NCBI RefSeq assembly: GCF_008831285.2
Contig: NC_045142.1
Coordinates: 8,656,713 to 8,720,712, forward strand
DNA: 64,000 nucleotides
DNA from: Nymphaea colorata
Lineage: Eukaryota; Streptophyta; Magnoliopsida; Nymphaeales; Nymphaeaceae
Direction: 5' to 3'
This document shows, in pieces, positions 36,201-49,644 of this stretch. A program made the position numbers and the translations under genes. The notes under the pieces were generated by a model. That model worked only from the letters and a program-made list of their open reading frames with translations, made no database searches and was not told the DNA's origin. Position 1 is the first letter of the stretch, and each line of letters starts with the position of its first letter.

Positions 36201-36468
36201 AAAATCTTAACATTAAGCACCAATCAAGCGTAAGGAGAAGTAGCACATTAGTTAAATATTTATCAGATGATTCTCTCTTTGTTGTTCTGTTTTTTTATTT
36301 TTTTTTTGCATGTTATTCTTATGTCATTGGCACTTGGGCTGAACATATGCCTGATGTGGTGGTTGATCAAAATGCTAGCTCCACTTGGGCTGAACATATG
36401 TATGGTGTGGTGGTTGATCAAAATGCTAGCTCTCCTTATGCTTGATTGGTGCTTAATGTTAAGATTTG
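36201..36468. repeat. Hairpin-forming inverted repeat with a tandem duplication in the loop
   Basis: The arm at 36201-36238 (ATCTTAACATTAAGCACCAA core) is the near-perfect reverse complement of 36432-36468 over about 37 bases, with about two mismatches. The loop of roughly 190 bp contains a 54-56-bp direct tandem duplication (about 36325-36378 and 36379-36434), starting CACTTGGGCTGAACATATG and ending CAAAATGCTAGCTC. A poly-T run lies on the left of the loop. It could be a MITE or a fold-back product of the neighbouring rearranged region; no target-site duplication was defined. Confidence 0.7.
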
Positions 36469-37130
36469 TTTTCCTGATACTATCTCAGTTTGGTGGTAAA
36501 TGTCGCATTAGTTCTGTTGGTTATATGACGGTTCAATGGTCAAGCTCTTCCATCTAATTTTATGGCAGATGTTTGACATTTATTTTGTAACTTATTTATT
36601 AAAAATCTACCCAAGCTACATGCTTTGTTCTACATGCTTGGAACGTTAACTAACTTAAATTATTGAGTTCACCTGATATATTGATCATGCATTATGTAAT
36701 GTGCAGTTTCCTATTTTTCAAAGAAAATGATTCAAAAGAACAGAGAATAATGAGTGTGATTTCTAAAGTCTTGTGTATGAATATTGAATACTTCTACTGT
36801 TCTACATGAAGTTCAAATGGTCAGAACGAGAGCTTATCAATGCATTGATAATAGTAAAATATTGAATACTCCTACTGAATATTGAATTCTTTTTTGTTTG
36901 AATACTCAAATGCACGTTCTAAAAGTTATAAATTGCTGGAATCTGACATTATCAATCCCTTATAAAATTCTCTCACTTGTTTACCTCTTGTCATTTATTC
37001 AATCTGAATGTCACTTAAATTTTTGCAATTATTGTTCCATATCCACAAATAGTTTTAAAATTAAAGTTCATCGTTCGATGTTCTACCTGTGCAATAGTGC
37101 AAGAGCTGGTCAACACTAGATAAACCATAA
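36469..37130. other. AT-rich sequence before the hAT pseudogene
   Basis: No gene was recognised. It may contain the 5' non-coding part of the hAT element, but I could not find a terminal inverted repeat. Confidence 0.35.
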
Positions 37131-37133
37131 AAG

Positions 37134-39461
37134 ATGCCAAACAGAAGAAAAGGAAAAGAAGTTGTTTCAGATTCTCTTGCAATATGTTCTTCATCTAGTG
37201 TGAATGTAGATAAAGGTGACGTTTCAAAGTCTTCTACACTACCTGGTGAAGAATATGCATCTGAAGAACAACTACTATGGAAAGAAATGAAAGCAATCAC
37301 TAATGATGTAGGCAGTGACGGTGGAAATGTGCATTTTGTATGCAAATATTGTCAAAGTACATTTGTAGGATCTTACAAAAGAATTAAGGCACATTTGTTG
37401 AAGTTGTCAGGTCATGAAATTCGAGGATGTAAAAGTGTTTCTACAGAAAAAGCTCGAGAGTTCAAGAGATTGCAAGATTGTGTTGATGCAATCCACAACA
37501 AGAAGAAAACAAGCATTATTGTGACAAATCCTAAGAGTTCTGATAGAAAAGAAAGACTATAGAGACATGTTTTGATTCTTGCAGAAGGGCAAAAATAGAT
37601 AAAGTGATTGTTAAGTTTTTCTATTCTAGCTGCATTCCTTTCAATGTAGCTAGAAATCCATATTGGAAGAAGGCTTGTACTAGGCTTACAAATAGCAAAT
37701 TATCAGGATATATACCTCCCTGTTCAGAAAAGTTGCGCACATCACTTCTTCAGAATGAAAAAACGAAGTTGAGCAAAGTTTAAAAAGAAAAAAGTTTAAA
37801 TGAAATACGACTAGGGTATCAATTGTTTCTGATGGGTGGATAGATATTCAAAGACGTCCACTAATTAATTTCATTGTCATTGCACTTGATGAACCAATAT
37901 TTTTTAAGACAGTTGATGCATCTGGAGAATATAAAGATGCTGGATATTTAAAACAATTATTTGAAAAAGCCACCAAAGAGGTTAGTCCTGATAAAGTGGT
38001 GCAGCTCATTACAGACAATGCTGTTGTATGCAAAAGTGCTGGACTTAGTTTGAGGTATGATTTTCTACATATTTTTTGGACTCCATGTGTTGTGCATACT
38101 TTGAATTTAGCACTGAAGGACATATTCAATCATCCAAATGAAGATGTAGATCCCAAGGAACATGAGCTATTCTCATGGATTTAAGAGATTGAAAAAGATA
38201 CAAGAAATATTAGAAATTTCATCGTTAATCACCAACAAGCATTGTTTCTTTTTAGTAATTATTCTGATTTGAGATTCTTAAAGGTTGTAGAGACACAATT
38301 TACTTCAATAATTGTCATGTTGAAAATAATTCAAAAAGTGCGAGATGCACTTATTCAAATGATGTTTAGTAGAGAGTGGAGCTTTTATCGGGTTGAAGAT
38401 GAGGCTAAAACTAAGTATTAAAAACCTTATTGTTGAAGACAAATGGTGGGATAAAATTACATATTTTTTGGATTTCACAGAGCCAATTTGGTGCATGTTG
38501 AGAGCTGTTGATAAAGATGAACCTATGCTTCGTAAAGTTTATGTAGTGCGGGAAGATATGATTGAACAAATTCAACGTATAGTTTTTAAGAAAAAAAAAA
38601 GACATTGTACTTGATAATTCAGAGTTCTTTGATCGCATAAGTACAATATTAGTTGAAAGATGAGATAAAAGTAATACTCTCTTGCATTGCATGGCATATT
38701 CTTTAAATCCCAAATATTACACTAAAAAATGGATTGAAGGAGCTCCTGAACGTGTTACTCCAAATCTAGATAATGAGTTAAACACTCAAAGAATGTCATA
38801 TATGGACAGACTTTTGACAGATTCTTATATCAGAAGACAAACAATTTGTGAATATAACAAGTTTTTTTAGGAAATTTTAGTTCATAAAGCATAGCAGCAG
38901 CAAGAGAAGATGATGACATGAGTCCTTTTGATTGGTGGGCGTCCTATGGATCAGAAATGTCCGTGCTTCATAAACTTGCTTTGAGGTTACTATCACAACC
39001 TGTTATATCATCGTGTTGTGAAAGAAATTGAAGCATGTATGGTCATATACACAATATTAAAAGGAATAAGCTCACTAGCCAACGTGCATATGACTTGGTT
39101 TATGTGCATTTTAATTTGCATCTTATTTCAAGAAAAGAAAAAGAATACAGGTATTTCTTTATTATGTTGTTTTGTTTTGCTCAACTTCTTATGTTGTCTT
39201 ATATTTTTATGGTCAATATTTTTTATTGTTTAACTTTCATCTTTAATAAAATGCAGTTGTGGATCATCTCAATATTAGGATGTAAATCCAGATGAATTTG
39301 ATTTCGATGAAGGACACAATTTATATACTGCTAACATGGATTTTTCTGATCCTGTTATTCCTTATGAGGCGTTCGATGATGATGATATCGTTGAAAGCAT
39401 TGAAGAAAATCAAGATATTGGTGAAAGTGGAAGTGGGAAGCAACTCCGATTGATGATGTAA
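37134..39461 (+). pseudogene. hAT-family transposase pseudogene (BED finger, DUF659, hAT dimerisation)
   Basis: The domains are in hAT order. An N-terminal BED zinc finger lies in the first frame (37134-37562), with FVCKYC (Cys70, Cys73) and downstream histidines near residues 87-94. A DUF659-like catalytic region occupies about 37820-38180 (VSDGWxD, then QLITDNAVVCKSAG, then a TPCVVHTLNL block). The C-terminal dimerisation region is at about 38915-39110 (PFDWW, ISSCCERNW-like and KRNKLTSQRAYDLVYVH wording). Stops at 37559-37561, at about 38182, and several more downstream, plus frameshifts near 38420, 38610 and 38940, make it non-functional. The protein ends in an acidic tail near 39461. Terminal inverted repeats were not located. 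Confidence 0.85.
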
Positions 39462-41181
39462 TCTGTATTGATGTATGAACTATGAAGTATGACTGTATGA
39501 ACTGTGATTTTGTGAACTCAAAACTAAAGTATATTTCTTGTTGAATGTTGAACTGATTATTGATAATAATATCATGATTAGCAAATTGCAATTTTGATCT
39601 TGTTATTTAAAAATTTTGTGGTTTATGACAATTTTTTGGTAACTTTGTCTCTCGTGCTCATTGCAATGGGGTTTGAATTTAACCTTGAGGTTATAAAAGG
39701 ACTCTGACCAACCTGGGGGTGGGAGAAGCAATAGAGGTGAAATAATCTCTATGAACTAACACGGGTGTCATTGAGGTTAATGTCTCATGCAGGTGTCTGA
39801 AAAATATTCTGCTAACCAAGTAGTCATTTAAAAGTTATCATAACTGGGTAGTTATAAATTGATTAGAAGTCTTCTGAATTTTTAGGTAAAATACAGATTC
39901 CAGCTAATTAACCTGGCATATATATACCGGACAATAAATTCAAGAGTTGAGCAGAAACTAATGTGCTAGCGGAAAGAACTTAAAAACATTTTAGTGCATT
40001 ATATGTGGGGTCGATCTCCAAATGGGCTAATCTAAGTCGCATGGGTACTTTAATAAAGTCCTCTTTTTTTTTAGGGGCATGCCAAAAAGTCCAACCTTTA
40101 AATTTGGGTGAAGCCAAACTGAACCCAATCCAAACAATACAAGATTCAACTAAAAATTTTCATTATTTTTTTCAATGTATTTTTTTTTTCAATTAGCTGG
40201 AATGAGGCCATCGCCCGGGAGCCACCCACCCCTGTGCACGGGGGTACTTTTTGGATCAAAACAAATTCAAATTACTCACTTTTACTTAGCTTGTTTGTAG
40301 CTCAGTTTTCATTTTTTTTGTGAGTTATTGATTATTAACATGTAGTATTTGTATTTATATTATATTTATTTAAATGTTGTTTTAATTTTGAATTTTTAGA
40401 GATATTTTACATATACGCACACACAATATGTATACACACACATAAAACATATATATTTCTAAAATTACCATCTCCAAACTGGTACCTGAACCCATACCCG
40501 CACCCGTGTGCCTTAAGAGACTAATGCAATCACAAACTGTCATTACTAAGTGTCATTTCCACCACCAAACAAATGTTTCCGGAGATATGTACGTCACCTG
40601 TAATATCAACGGCAGCTCCGGAATTTAACGGAAAAATTTTGCGGCCCCAGCTAAAAAAGTCTTTGCATTCCCGAAATTGAAATAAGGGATATTCTTGGCA
40701 ACCTGGCTTTGTGAAAGAGCAACCGTTTTCAGTTTCATGCAGAAAAAAGGCAAAGTAATTTTAATGACTGCTTTGTAGCAGGGTGACTGCTAATTTGAAT
40801 GAAAAGGTTATAGAGCTGGTGCATGATATGCACAATTTGATGCCATATAATACTTTGATATTTTATGAAAATGAAGCGCACATTTAACATAGGTAAATTG
40901 TCGGATCATTACAGATACAGCAGAAATGGCTCGATACTCTCTTTTCAAATTATGAGGATTGAAAAATGAATATGAAAATCCACGTTTTTCATATTTTTTC
41001 TGGAGATTGATGACATTCCTCGTAAATGGCACAGTAAACACCAGCCCAAGTTCAGTTCTAGAAGATACTGCAAATGTTGTCTCGCCATCTTATGATGAAC
41101 TGTGCATCAATGAGGATTGGAATGCAGAATTCCAGTGGTGTGAGTGCCATGCAGAATCATATTGGCACCCTTGATGACGTG
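39462..41181. other. Gene-free interval with MITE-like debris
   Basis: At about 40070-40250 the phrase TTTCAATGTATTTTTTTTTTCAATTAG and the following CC-rich end resemble the right half of the MITE at 1390-1580, so an older relative is likely. No other gene or repeat boundary was identified. The last bases should hold the 3' UTR of the LPA19-like gene (minus strand). Confidence 0.4.
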
Positions 41182-44100
41182 CTATAGAAATGCTTCTGCC
41201 TTGTTCAGCTCATCAAGTATCTGGTGCTTTATCTCTTCAGGTAGTGTAGCAAATGGGCCTGCTTTAGAGTAAAAAGTGGCGAGGGATCTAATTGCTTTCT
41301 CGAGAGCTACATATGATTCCTGCTAATCGAATGGGGTCAAAATAGAAAATGAGAAACTCTCACAAAGAGACCAAATGCATACACATGTATATCCTTGAAT
41401 GAGAATTGGAAACTTATCCATTTGTTAGCATATTATGACAACATAAGAATTACTAGCAGATAAACATGGGAGAACTGTGCATGATTATATAGGGGAATGG
41501 GAGTAGCAGAATTGCAAAAAAATTGTGCCTTCAAAAGCAACAGTACCGTTACTATCCAGTGATGGACCAACGAAACTGAAGGAAGAAAGACAAGCATTTC
41601 AGAAAGAGAAAGAAGTGAAATATCTGGCAGTTCACTAGCTCTTTTGTGATATTGGTCACTCGATCGAGCTGCTCATGAAGAACTATTTTCCCATGCTAGA
41701 AAGAAAAGGATACTGACTATAAATCTTTTTTACAGCCTTGAGCAATAATTTCGAGAACTCCAGATAACTAGAGCTGCATTCTGTATGACTCAATTGTTTT
41801 ACTCTGCAGCAAGGAGATTACAAGAAAGAAGAGAAATGAGAAAAGATGAGAAAGAACAACAAGAAATCACCATACATAGATAATACAAAGACACCAACAG
41901 TTTACAACATTTTTCATTGCAAGAAAAAGGCTAGTCTTGCCACTGTCAAAACTATCTTCTTGGGTTTTTATCAGATTTTTCTCGGGGTTTCAGCAAAAGT
42001 TGCATTTTTCTGCATAAAATCTCAAAAAATTCAAAAATAACATATAGCCAAGTAACAGGAAAGCCTACTAATTTTCTTACTCCTGTTTTTCTTACAAATA
42101 CATTGACAAACATTCAAAATGGATCTTAAAGTGTTTAAAAGAAGCAACAAAAATGAAAAAAGAAGAAGCTAAAAATACATAAGAAATGTTCTTTTCAAAG
42201 GGGAAAACATCACATTGTTTTCAGTATTTTCAAAATATTGAAGATATTTTTGTTCTTTTCTTTGCCTTCACAGTTCTTGAAAATACAACGATAACTGCAG
42301 GAATGGTTTTACAGTATCATCTATCTAGTAACTTCTGTGAAAATTCACAATACCATTTTAAAACTCCATCATACTGGAGATGTTACCTGTCTCAAGAAAC
42401 GAGGATATCAATGGAACTAATCCTCATTAGTTAATGGAAAAAAGTGACGATCTTATAGGTCATATTGCAGATCAGAATTTCATGGTCGTCCTTCCCTTCA
42501 TGGTGTTCAGCGTCCTGTAATGTCTTGATGAAAGGGAATACATGTTGTAGGAGAACAAATATTCTAGATTTTGTGTTTTCATTCCTAAGCTAACCAGTTG
42601 AAGTACACACAAGCTACAAACTTTTTCCGTGTTCAACCCAGAAACATTTCATCAGAGAATTGAAAACATGATAATGCCAAAACATAGCAATCGCTTGACA
42701 GATAGAAGGTATAACCATTCATTTTGAAGCTTCACCAGTATACCATTACAAGGATATGTAAGAGCCCAAACAAGTTGAACTTGCTCTATGAAAAGTTCAC
42801 CGGATATATGAAAACTTAATAATACCATGATCAGCATTAACTTGCAGCTAGACAGGTATTATCCTCAGTTTCCAAGTTTTTCTGCAGTGGAAACAACAAG
42901 GGAGAAAGAAAGAGAAGAGACTTGCAGAGAGTTGCACATCATCAAAATGGTCACCTCCTTAATCTGACATAGGTTCCAACCTCTTCCCAATTTAAACTAA
43001 GAACTCAGATGACCTAGTTACTTTGGTCTCTTCTAGTAATTTGGCAAGATTATCGAAACTCACATTTATTATATTGACTCAGCCATGACATCAGTATATG
43101 CTTCTTTTTACATCAATTATAAAATTTGACTTGTCTTATACATGGTGAGTCCTAAATAATTGCTGTGATTACTACATAAATTGACCTAGCAGAAACCTCA
43201 TCCACCAGTAACATGATCAATAAAAGGGCAGTATTGACGGACTCAACATGAATTACTTCAAAGTTCAAAGTCTTTACTTACTGCAAGAATCTTATGCTTA
43301 GATTGGCAAAAGCAAGAATGTACGATTAAAACTAGATATGAAAATAGCCTTCGAAGAGGAAAATACTGAAGAAATCAAACTCAACCACAAACACCATATC
43401 AACTCAGAAAAAGCAAAAGATAAAGTACCTCCTTAGCAACTGATTCCTTTCCTTGCCATCCACCCAAGTACTCACGAATTGATTCTTTTGCAGCATCTGC
43501 AGATTTTCTGAACTTGGCCATGTCTGTTGACTCTTCCTTCAGTGACTCCCGAAGGGTTTTCACAACTTCCCGTGCACTCTTCAGATAACTCTTTGGTAAA
43601 ATTTTCCCCGATTTAGTCGTCTCATTTGGATCAAGGAATGATGTGATGGTCTCAAAAATGCCATTATTGTCACCATCATTTGACTCCTGCTCCTCTGCCA
43701 AAACTCCTAACGCTGTCAGCCCAGATGTCGCCAGAATAGAACCACTCAGCAGAAAAAGCCGTCGATGGCTAAAGCACGAATAAGGTAGAGAAGGTTGCAG
43801 ACGCCATTGCAATACCTCTACTCTGTTAGAATGGAGCATGGTTAAAAAGAGCACAGGAAGAGTTGTCACAACATGGTGCAAGGCGTATACAAACTATAAA
43901 GAGCGTGGCCCAATTTCATCCTATTGAAATCTTAACCACCTCTGACCAAGCATGAAGCGACAACTGCTTCACTTAAAATCAAAAGGACCAACTTCCATAT
44001 CAGTCAAAAGAATCTTCATTTCTTCGTAAGTTGTAACAATATAAAGTAGAGTAATACTTGAATGCTACCGTCTACTGGGAAATCCAAAACCATATTAACC

Positions 44101-44884
44101 AGTAAGAGTGATAAATTATCATCATAAAAGTATGAAACGTTTTAGGCAGCAGAAGCTATCACATGAAACTGAACATATTCTATAGAAATTATGCTGCATT
44201 TTCTCCAAGAAATATGCTGTATGTGCTTGTAACTGCAAACGTTCTCGTCAAGGTTTTTAAGACTTCTCCAAAGAATTGGCTGCTGGGTTAGAATTTTGAT
44301 GAGTTAAAAAACGTAAATAACATTAGAATGGTCAAGAAATAATAGGATTAACGGTTCTTTTTTCTTCTTAAAACATAAACAAATAGCTATGAAGGTCTTG
44401 AAAGCTAAAATAAGAAAGACAAACTAAGAATATATGCACTTAGATATTTCAAGCAAAAGTTGTTTCTAATGTCATGGTAATATGACAATCAAATTGCTAT
44501 TTAGATAGTGATGTTCTCGCGAAATCATATATTTTGCCATCATTGGCATCACAAACAACATAAAACCTAAGAAAGTGGGCATAGGAACTAATAACCCAAT
44601 TCTTCTTCGTCGGCTTCGTCTGCTCCGCGTGCTGGCGCTCCGTTCCTGCAATTTTTGCATCCACGGCGCTCGCGCTTCATTAGGTTCCGCAGAGTTGTAT
44701 TGATCCCCCATTGCATCGCCAGGCGGGCCGTCCCCCGGGACTTCTCTGCAGCATTATCGCCGAAGAATGCCAAGATTGACCGACGAGAATTGCGCTTTCC
44801 TGCCGAGTAATGGAGAGTCGAGGAAAATGAGAGTGAATGTGAGTAGCGGAAGATGGAAGAAGAGAAGCCGATGGTGGACGCCAT
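41182..44884 (-). CDS. LPA19: PSB27-H2 / LPA19-like photosystem II assembly protein, three exons
   Basis: Family knowledge: this thylakoid lumen PSB27 homologue promotes C-terminal processing of the D1 precursor during photosystem II assembly. Exon 3 (41182-41319) encodes ESYVALEKAIRSLATFYSKA and ends in a short helical tail and TAG. Exon 2 (43429-43822) carries a twin-arginine lumen signal (HRRLFLLSGSILATSG, ending GVLA) and the first PSB27 helices (SYLKSAREVVKTLRESLKE, then KFRKSADAAKESIREYLGGW). Introns: the 2.1-kb intron 2 is GAG|GTACTT to AGCAG|GAATC, phase 0; intron 1 ends AACAG|A. Exon 1 is less certain: an ATG at 44884 opens a serine-rich plastid transit peptide, and a weak donor TCG|GTCAAT at 44780 would join in the right phase, giving about 211 residues. 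Exons 2 and 3 are solid. Intron 2 (41320-43428) contains nothing else I recognise. Confidence 0.8.
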
Positions 44885-44999
44885 TGTCAGCCTTGCTCAA
44901 ACACCCTAGATTACCGGAATCCCAGAGAGAGGGAGAGAGACAGACAGAGTGGAGAGAGGTTTATCCTCTTCTCATATCAAGCAGAAAGGCTAGATGTTG

Positions 45000-45555
45000 A
45001 CACGCGGAGATGAGACCGCGGACAAAGTTCACATTTCAGATGTATTTTTTCTTCCATGACAAGATTTTTCCCAGAGTTACAAAAACCGAGACGAATCGGT
45101 TTTACTCGAATCGAATCGATAGGTAAATCATTTTGATTTGGAACGCTAGATATTTTAAATTTTCTTTTCTATGTTGCCTTAGGAAATCTGTGAGAGTCTC
45201 CACTTAAGGCAAGGAAGAAAAATGTGACAGAAGAACAGACATGTGTGATACCTCGTCCTTTGGTAGGCCATGAAAACTAGAGTTTTTTTTTTTTCACTCC
45301 CTTGGAAAGCCGAAAAAATCGGCTATTGACATGGTTTTTCTAACTGATAAATTCTTTTTCATTTGGAATCATTCTCTCTCTATATATATATATATAAATG
45401 GGAAATATATAACAAAATTTGGAGAGAAGACACCCCTGGACTCATAGATACAAAAACAATCCATAAAAATAAAAGCAAAAAGATGAAATATACAATACAA
45501 TGCACAGTGAGTAGAAATGTGTGAATAGAGAGGAAGGAAGGAGCGGCATAGTCAC
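45000..45555. other. Region upstream of the LPA19-like gene
   Basis: It should contain the promoter of the LPA19-like gene (minus strand) nearest 44885. No clear TATA box was seen. A (TA)n run lies at about 45381-45396. The rest has no recognised feature. Confidence 0.35.
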
Positions 45556-45910
45556 CTAGCCACAGACAGACCACGGCGCCTTAACCGAATGGCAAACTAG
45601 ACATCCCCTGCACAAGACGAGCCACATAATCTGACGAAGAGAATGTGTCCCTGAAGACCCTGTTGTTGTACTCCTCTCAAATGCGCCACCAAGCTGAAAT
45701 GAGCCACAACCTCCAAATACGACCCCAGTAAGTAGACAGGTGGGGGAAAAGACAAAAGAGGAACATAAGACGAATGGATGGTGGGTTTGGAAGACTATTA
45801 ACAAGGGAGTGCCAGGAAAAAGCTAAGACACTAAAGAAGAAAGGGCAAGAGGTAAAAAGAGGGACCCGATACTCAGCCGCGACAAGACAGAAAGAGAGAA
45901 GTTGGTACAA
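45556..45910 (-). mobile_element. LINE C-terminal fragment
   Basis: The minus strand encodes the tail that follows the zinc-binding domain in plant LINE reverse transcriptases: YWGRIWRLWLISAWWRI, then in a shifted frame WEEYNNRVFRDTF, matching the usual W-x-IWxERNxRIF pattern. It is broken by at least one frameshift and stops. The sequence between it and the (TA)n near 45390 may be the LINE 3' UTR. It is unrelated in position to the LINE fragment at 22060-22660. Confidence 0.55.
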
Positions 45911-46247
45911 ACCAAAACACGTAGATCAGAAATAATTTAGTTGTTTAAAGTTTTTTTTTTCAATCTAACCTTATGGATATGATCTTAAGAATGGGTTGAT
46001 GCAAAATATATACCAAGTTGATCATTAATCATGTTTTTATAATAAGAAAAATTGAACGCCCCTCATGACATGATAATAAAAAAATAAATAGTTTCCATTA
46101 AAACAACTTAAATCAAAGCATGTTTTACATCACAATAGTCTTTATAAATATATTAAAATGTTTATATTGCATTTAAAGTAGTTTTTGAACAAAAAATCAA
46201 TGGGTGTGGCTTTTACATATATTACTTAAAAGACTATTAATCAACAT

Positions 46248-46736
<489 letters not shown>

Positions 46737-47326
46737 TCTTGTTTTACATTTTGTCTCGCTTGTATTGCCTTCTTTACATGCTCTCAAAATAAGAGTTGGC
46801 ACAACAAGTAGAGCATGTTTTAGTAGATGGCCAGTATCTTGAGTTCTCATGCAATCAATTCTCTAAATTGCAAAAAAGGGGCTGGGGCACCTATATCTAA
46901 GTTGAAGTGTAGCAGTGACATCACTTCGAGACAGCAAAAGTAAATGCTCGTGGAGGATTCATCTCTCAACCAGGCAGTAAAATAAAATACTTCTCTTGCT
47001 CTTTGTAAAAATGTTTTATACTTTGTCTTACTTTGGCTGTCTTAACTTTTCTTTAGTATTTTACCCAAGCTATATACAAATAGGGGAAAAGGTAGGAATG
47101 TTGCATCAAAATATACATTTTTTAAATTTTTATATATTGTAACCTAAAATTTTTAAGATTTATAAGTAAAATTTTCTTTTTCTAAAAACTTGAACAGGGC
47201 GCCATGGCCCCTGCCACCCCACTTGCCTCTGCCTGTATTAGATTTCTCTTTTCAGGTTTGTGCAGCATCATAATGCCATGAGGTGACCTGTTTAGTCACA
47301 CAATGCATCTCCAGTCATGATCAAAC

Positions 47327-47366
<40 letters not shown>

Positions 47367-48265
47367 CAAGTATTCTTGGTGCTGTCTGAAGGACAAAACC
47401 TTCTTTCTCGTTTCCATTGTTCCATCCTAATAATACGGACATGTGATGTGTGCTTCAGGTGGTATTGAAATATTGAATGAGAATGCGACTCTCAATATCC
47501 CACACATTCTCTCTTGCCTGGTATTTGCGATGGGGATGTACAGCGAAAGATGTTGATGTCCCAAGGCACTTGTTTGCTATCAAACACGCCTCTCACGATC
47601 TAACTTTGACACATTCTTTGGTTTTCAAGAATAGGTGAAATTTTCTTCTTCATTTGGTTGAGCGATCTTTTTCTTTTTCTTTTTTTTAGGTGTAATTCGC
47701 TTGAAAGCAGCATAGGGGCTGGTAACTTTCATTATTTTCATATAGGTGCCTTTAATCTACTTATTTATGTCATTAGTGCCTCTTAAAACATGAAAAATTT
47801 TAAAATAGTGCCACAGCCGAAAATTTCCGGCTCCGCAGATGCATGAGTTAGCAGTCGTTCCAGTTTTCTCCCATAACATTCAGCTGAATTATTTTTAAGA
47901 AATGAAACTTAAATCGTCTATATAAGAGAAAGCACTAACTTTAATGATTATTGAGGCCAAATTGAGCAATGTTACAAAAATTTAACCAGACAAGCTACTG
48001 ATTCAGTACCGAATTGGCAAAAATTAGAACTAAAATGTTTAATTATTTTCTGAACAAAACAAGTGTAAAAAGTATATAAATGATTAAAAATAAGAAAGCA
48101 CTTAGAGATATTGTAAATGAACTAAAAACAATTGAAAATGTCAGCCTTGAACCAACGGTTGCATCGAATAGTTCTGCTGCCATGAATTCAATCTGAATTG
48201 GGTGCTGACTGAAGCCGAATCTGATTACAATATTGCACCAAATCAAAAAAAACTATTGGACTCAA
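46737..48265. other. Gene-free interval
   Basis: No gene was recognised. A (GA)n microsatellite lies at about 47330-47363. At about 47080-47230 an AT-rich stretch ending GGCGCCATGGCCCCTGCC has the look of a decayed GGGGCGGAGCC-family MITE. Confidence 0.4.
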
Positions 48266-48269
48266 AATT

Positions 48270-48640
48270 CTCAACCATATCTGCTTTATTGATGTTTAGT
48301 TACATATTCATATTCGAATGCGAATGAAAAAAGGTCATATCCAAATCTGAAATCTGATTTTACAATTTAAATCTGAATTCAAATTTTAAACCGAATGTGG
48401 CCGACTTTTAAAATGTAAGAGCATTATATGTAGGATATTTATTTAAAAAATACTAAATCTGATATGAATCCCAATCGGAACCTGGTCGGATACTTATGCA
48501 TATCTAAATCTTAATCTGAATCCAATTGAATGTCATTTTTTAAGTTCGAATACGTTCAGATTTCTTAATCGATTCAATTTTTTTCCTCGTCCAATGTTTT
48601 CGGAACAGCTGGGTCGATCCAAATTGGATATATTATCCTA
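48270..48640. mobile_element. Decayed relative of the 2584-2957 hAT-type MITE
   Basis: The sequence follows the complete copy in order: CATATTCATATTCGAAT, AAGGTCATATCCAAATCTGA, AATCTGATTTTACAAT, a TAGGATATTTATTTAAAA block, and a final TTGGATATATTATCCTACCC that corresponds to the right terminus. The left terminus is not recognisable. Confidence 0.6.
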
Positions 48641-49309
48641 CCCATTTGTGTGAAACATTATTTGCCTCTAGCTTATTGTAACTACTGGATATCAGATCCT
48701 TGCCTAATATATATTAATTTCAGAAAGGTCTTAAAGGTATTTTTTATTTTTTTAATCCATTTTAAACACAAATTAATTATAGTTGAAAAAAATTTGAAGA
48801 TAATTAAGTTGATAGCCAAAACATATATGTTGCATGTCACCAATTATTCTAAAACGATACAGAATCTGATACGAAACAACAACAAATTAAACAGACTATA
48901 CTCGTGAAGTGATGTGATGCGCTTTGAAAGGGTAAGAGTTGAAAATATCAGTTTCCAACTCGACCGATACACACCAAGCCCGTATCGGGTTGTAACTGCC
49001 ACAATACATTAAATCATGATAAAAATTATGTATTATTATGTGGGAAGATCTGGCCATATATAATGTAACCATGTTAATAGTATGCTGCTGCTTCATATGT
49101 TTGCTTTAAATATTAAGGTAGAAGCATTCCAATGAAATGCTGTAATGCAGTGTTCCATAATTTTGTCTTAATATTTGGAGTAGATACATGAAATGGTTAC
49201 ATACTATCATTGTTGCCAAATGAACCCTTAAGCGGACCATTTCGACCCTCCTTGTCCTAGACAATAGGCATGCGTCAGATCTACATAGATCCATATCAGT
49301 AGGCATATA

Positions 49310-49640
49310 CCTAAGGATGAGAATTGATCATATTCAAATTGAATATATCTTTAAACATATTTGTTTTTTTGATATTTACATATTCGGATTTGAATTCACA
49401 TTCAAATACGAATAAAGAAAAGTTATATTTGAATCCGAAAACAAATTTTATAATTTGAATCCAATCTAAATCTAGTTTTTATATTCATATCCATATCTGA
49501 ATCCAAATGTTAAACCAAATTTTGCTAATTTTGAAAATGCCTGAAGATTACATACAAGATATTTGTCTAAAATAAAAATAAAACTGATCTGATCTTATGT
49601 ATATTTAAATCCGATCCAATGTCATTTCTTAAATGTGCCA
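49310..49640. mobile_element. Second decayed relative of the 2584-2957 hAT-type MITE
   Basis: It starts near GGATGAGAATTGATCATATTC (49315) and follows the same order as the complete copy, including TATTCGGATTTGAATTC, AATACGAATAAAG, GATATTTGTCTAAAA and a final AAATCCGATCCAATGTCATTTCTTAA near 49630. The right terminus is missing, so it is truncated. Confidence 0.6.
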
Positions 49641-49644
49641 ATTT

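Noticed and set aside
40005-40196. Short open frame as a gene
   Set aside because: It overlaps MITE-like debris with homopolymer T runs and has no motif.
44472-44711. Separate small minus-strand gene of 79 residues
   Set aside because: Its arginine-serine-rich text may be part of the first intron or leader of the LPA19-like gene. There is no homologue I recognise and no independent signals.
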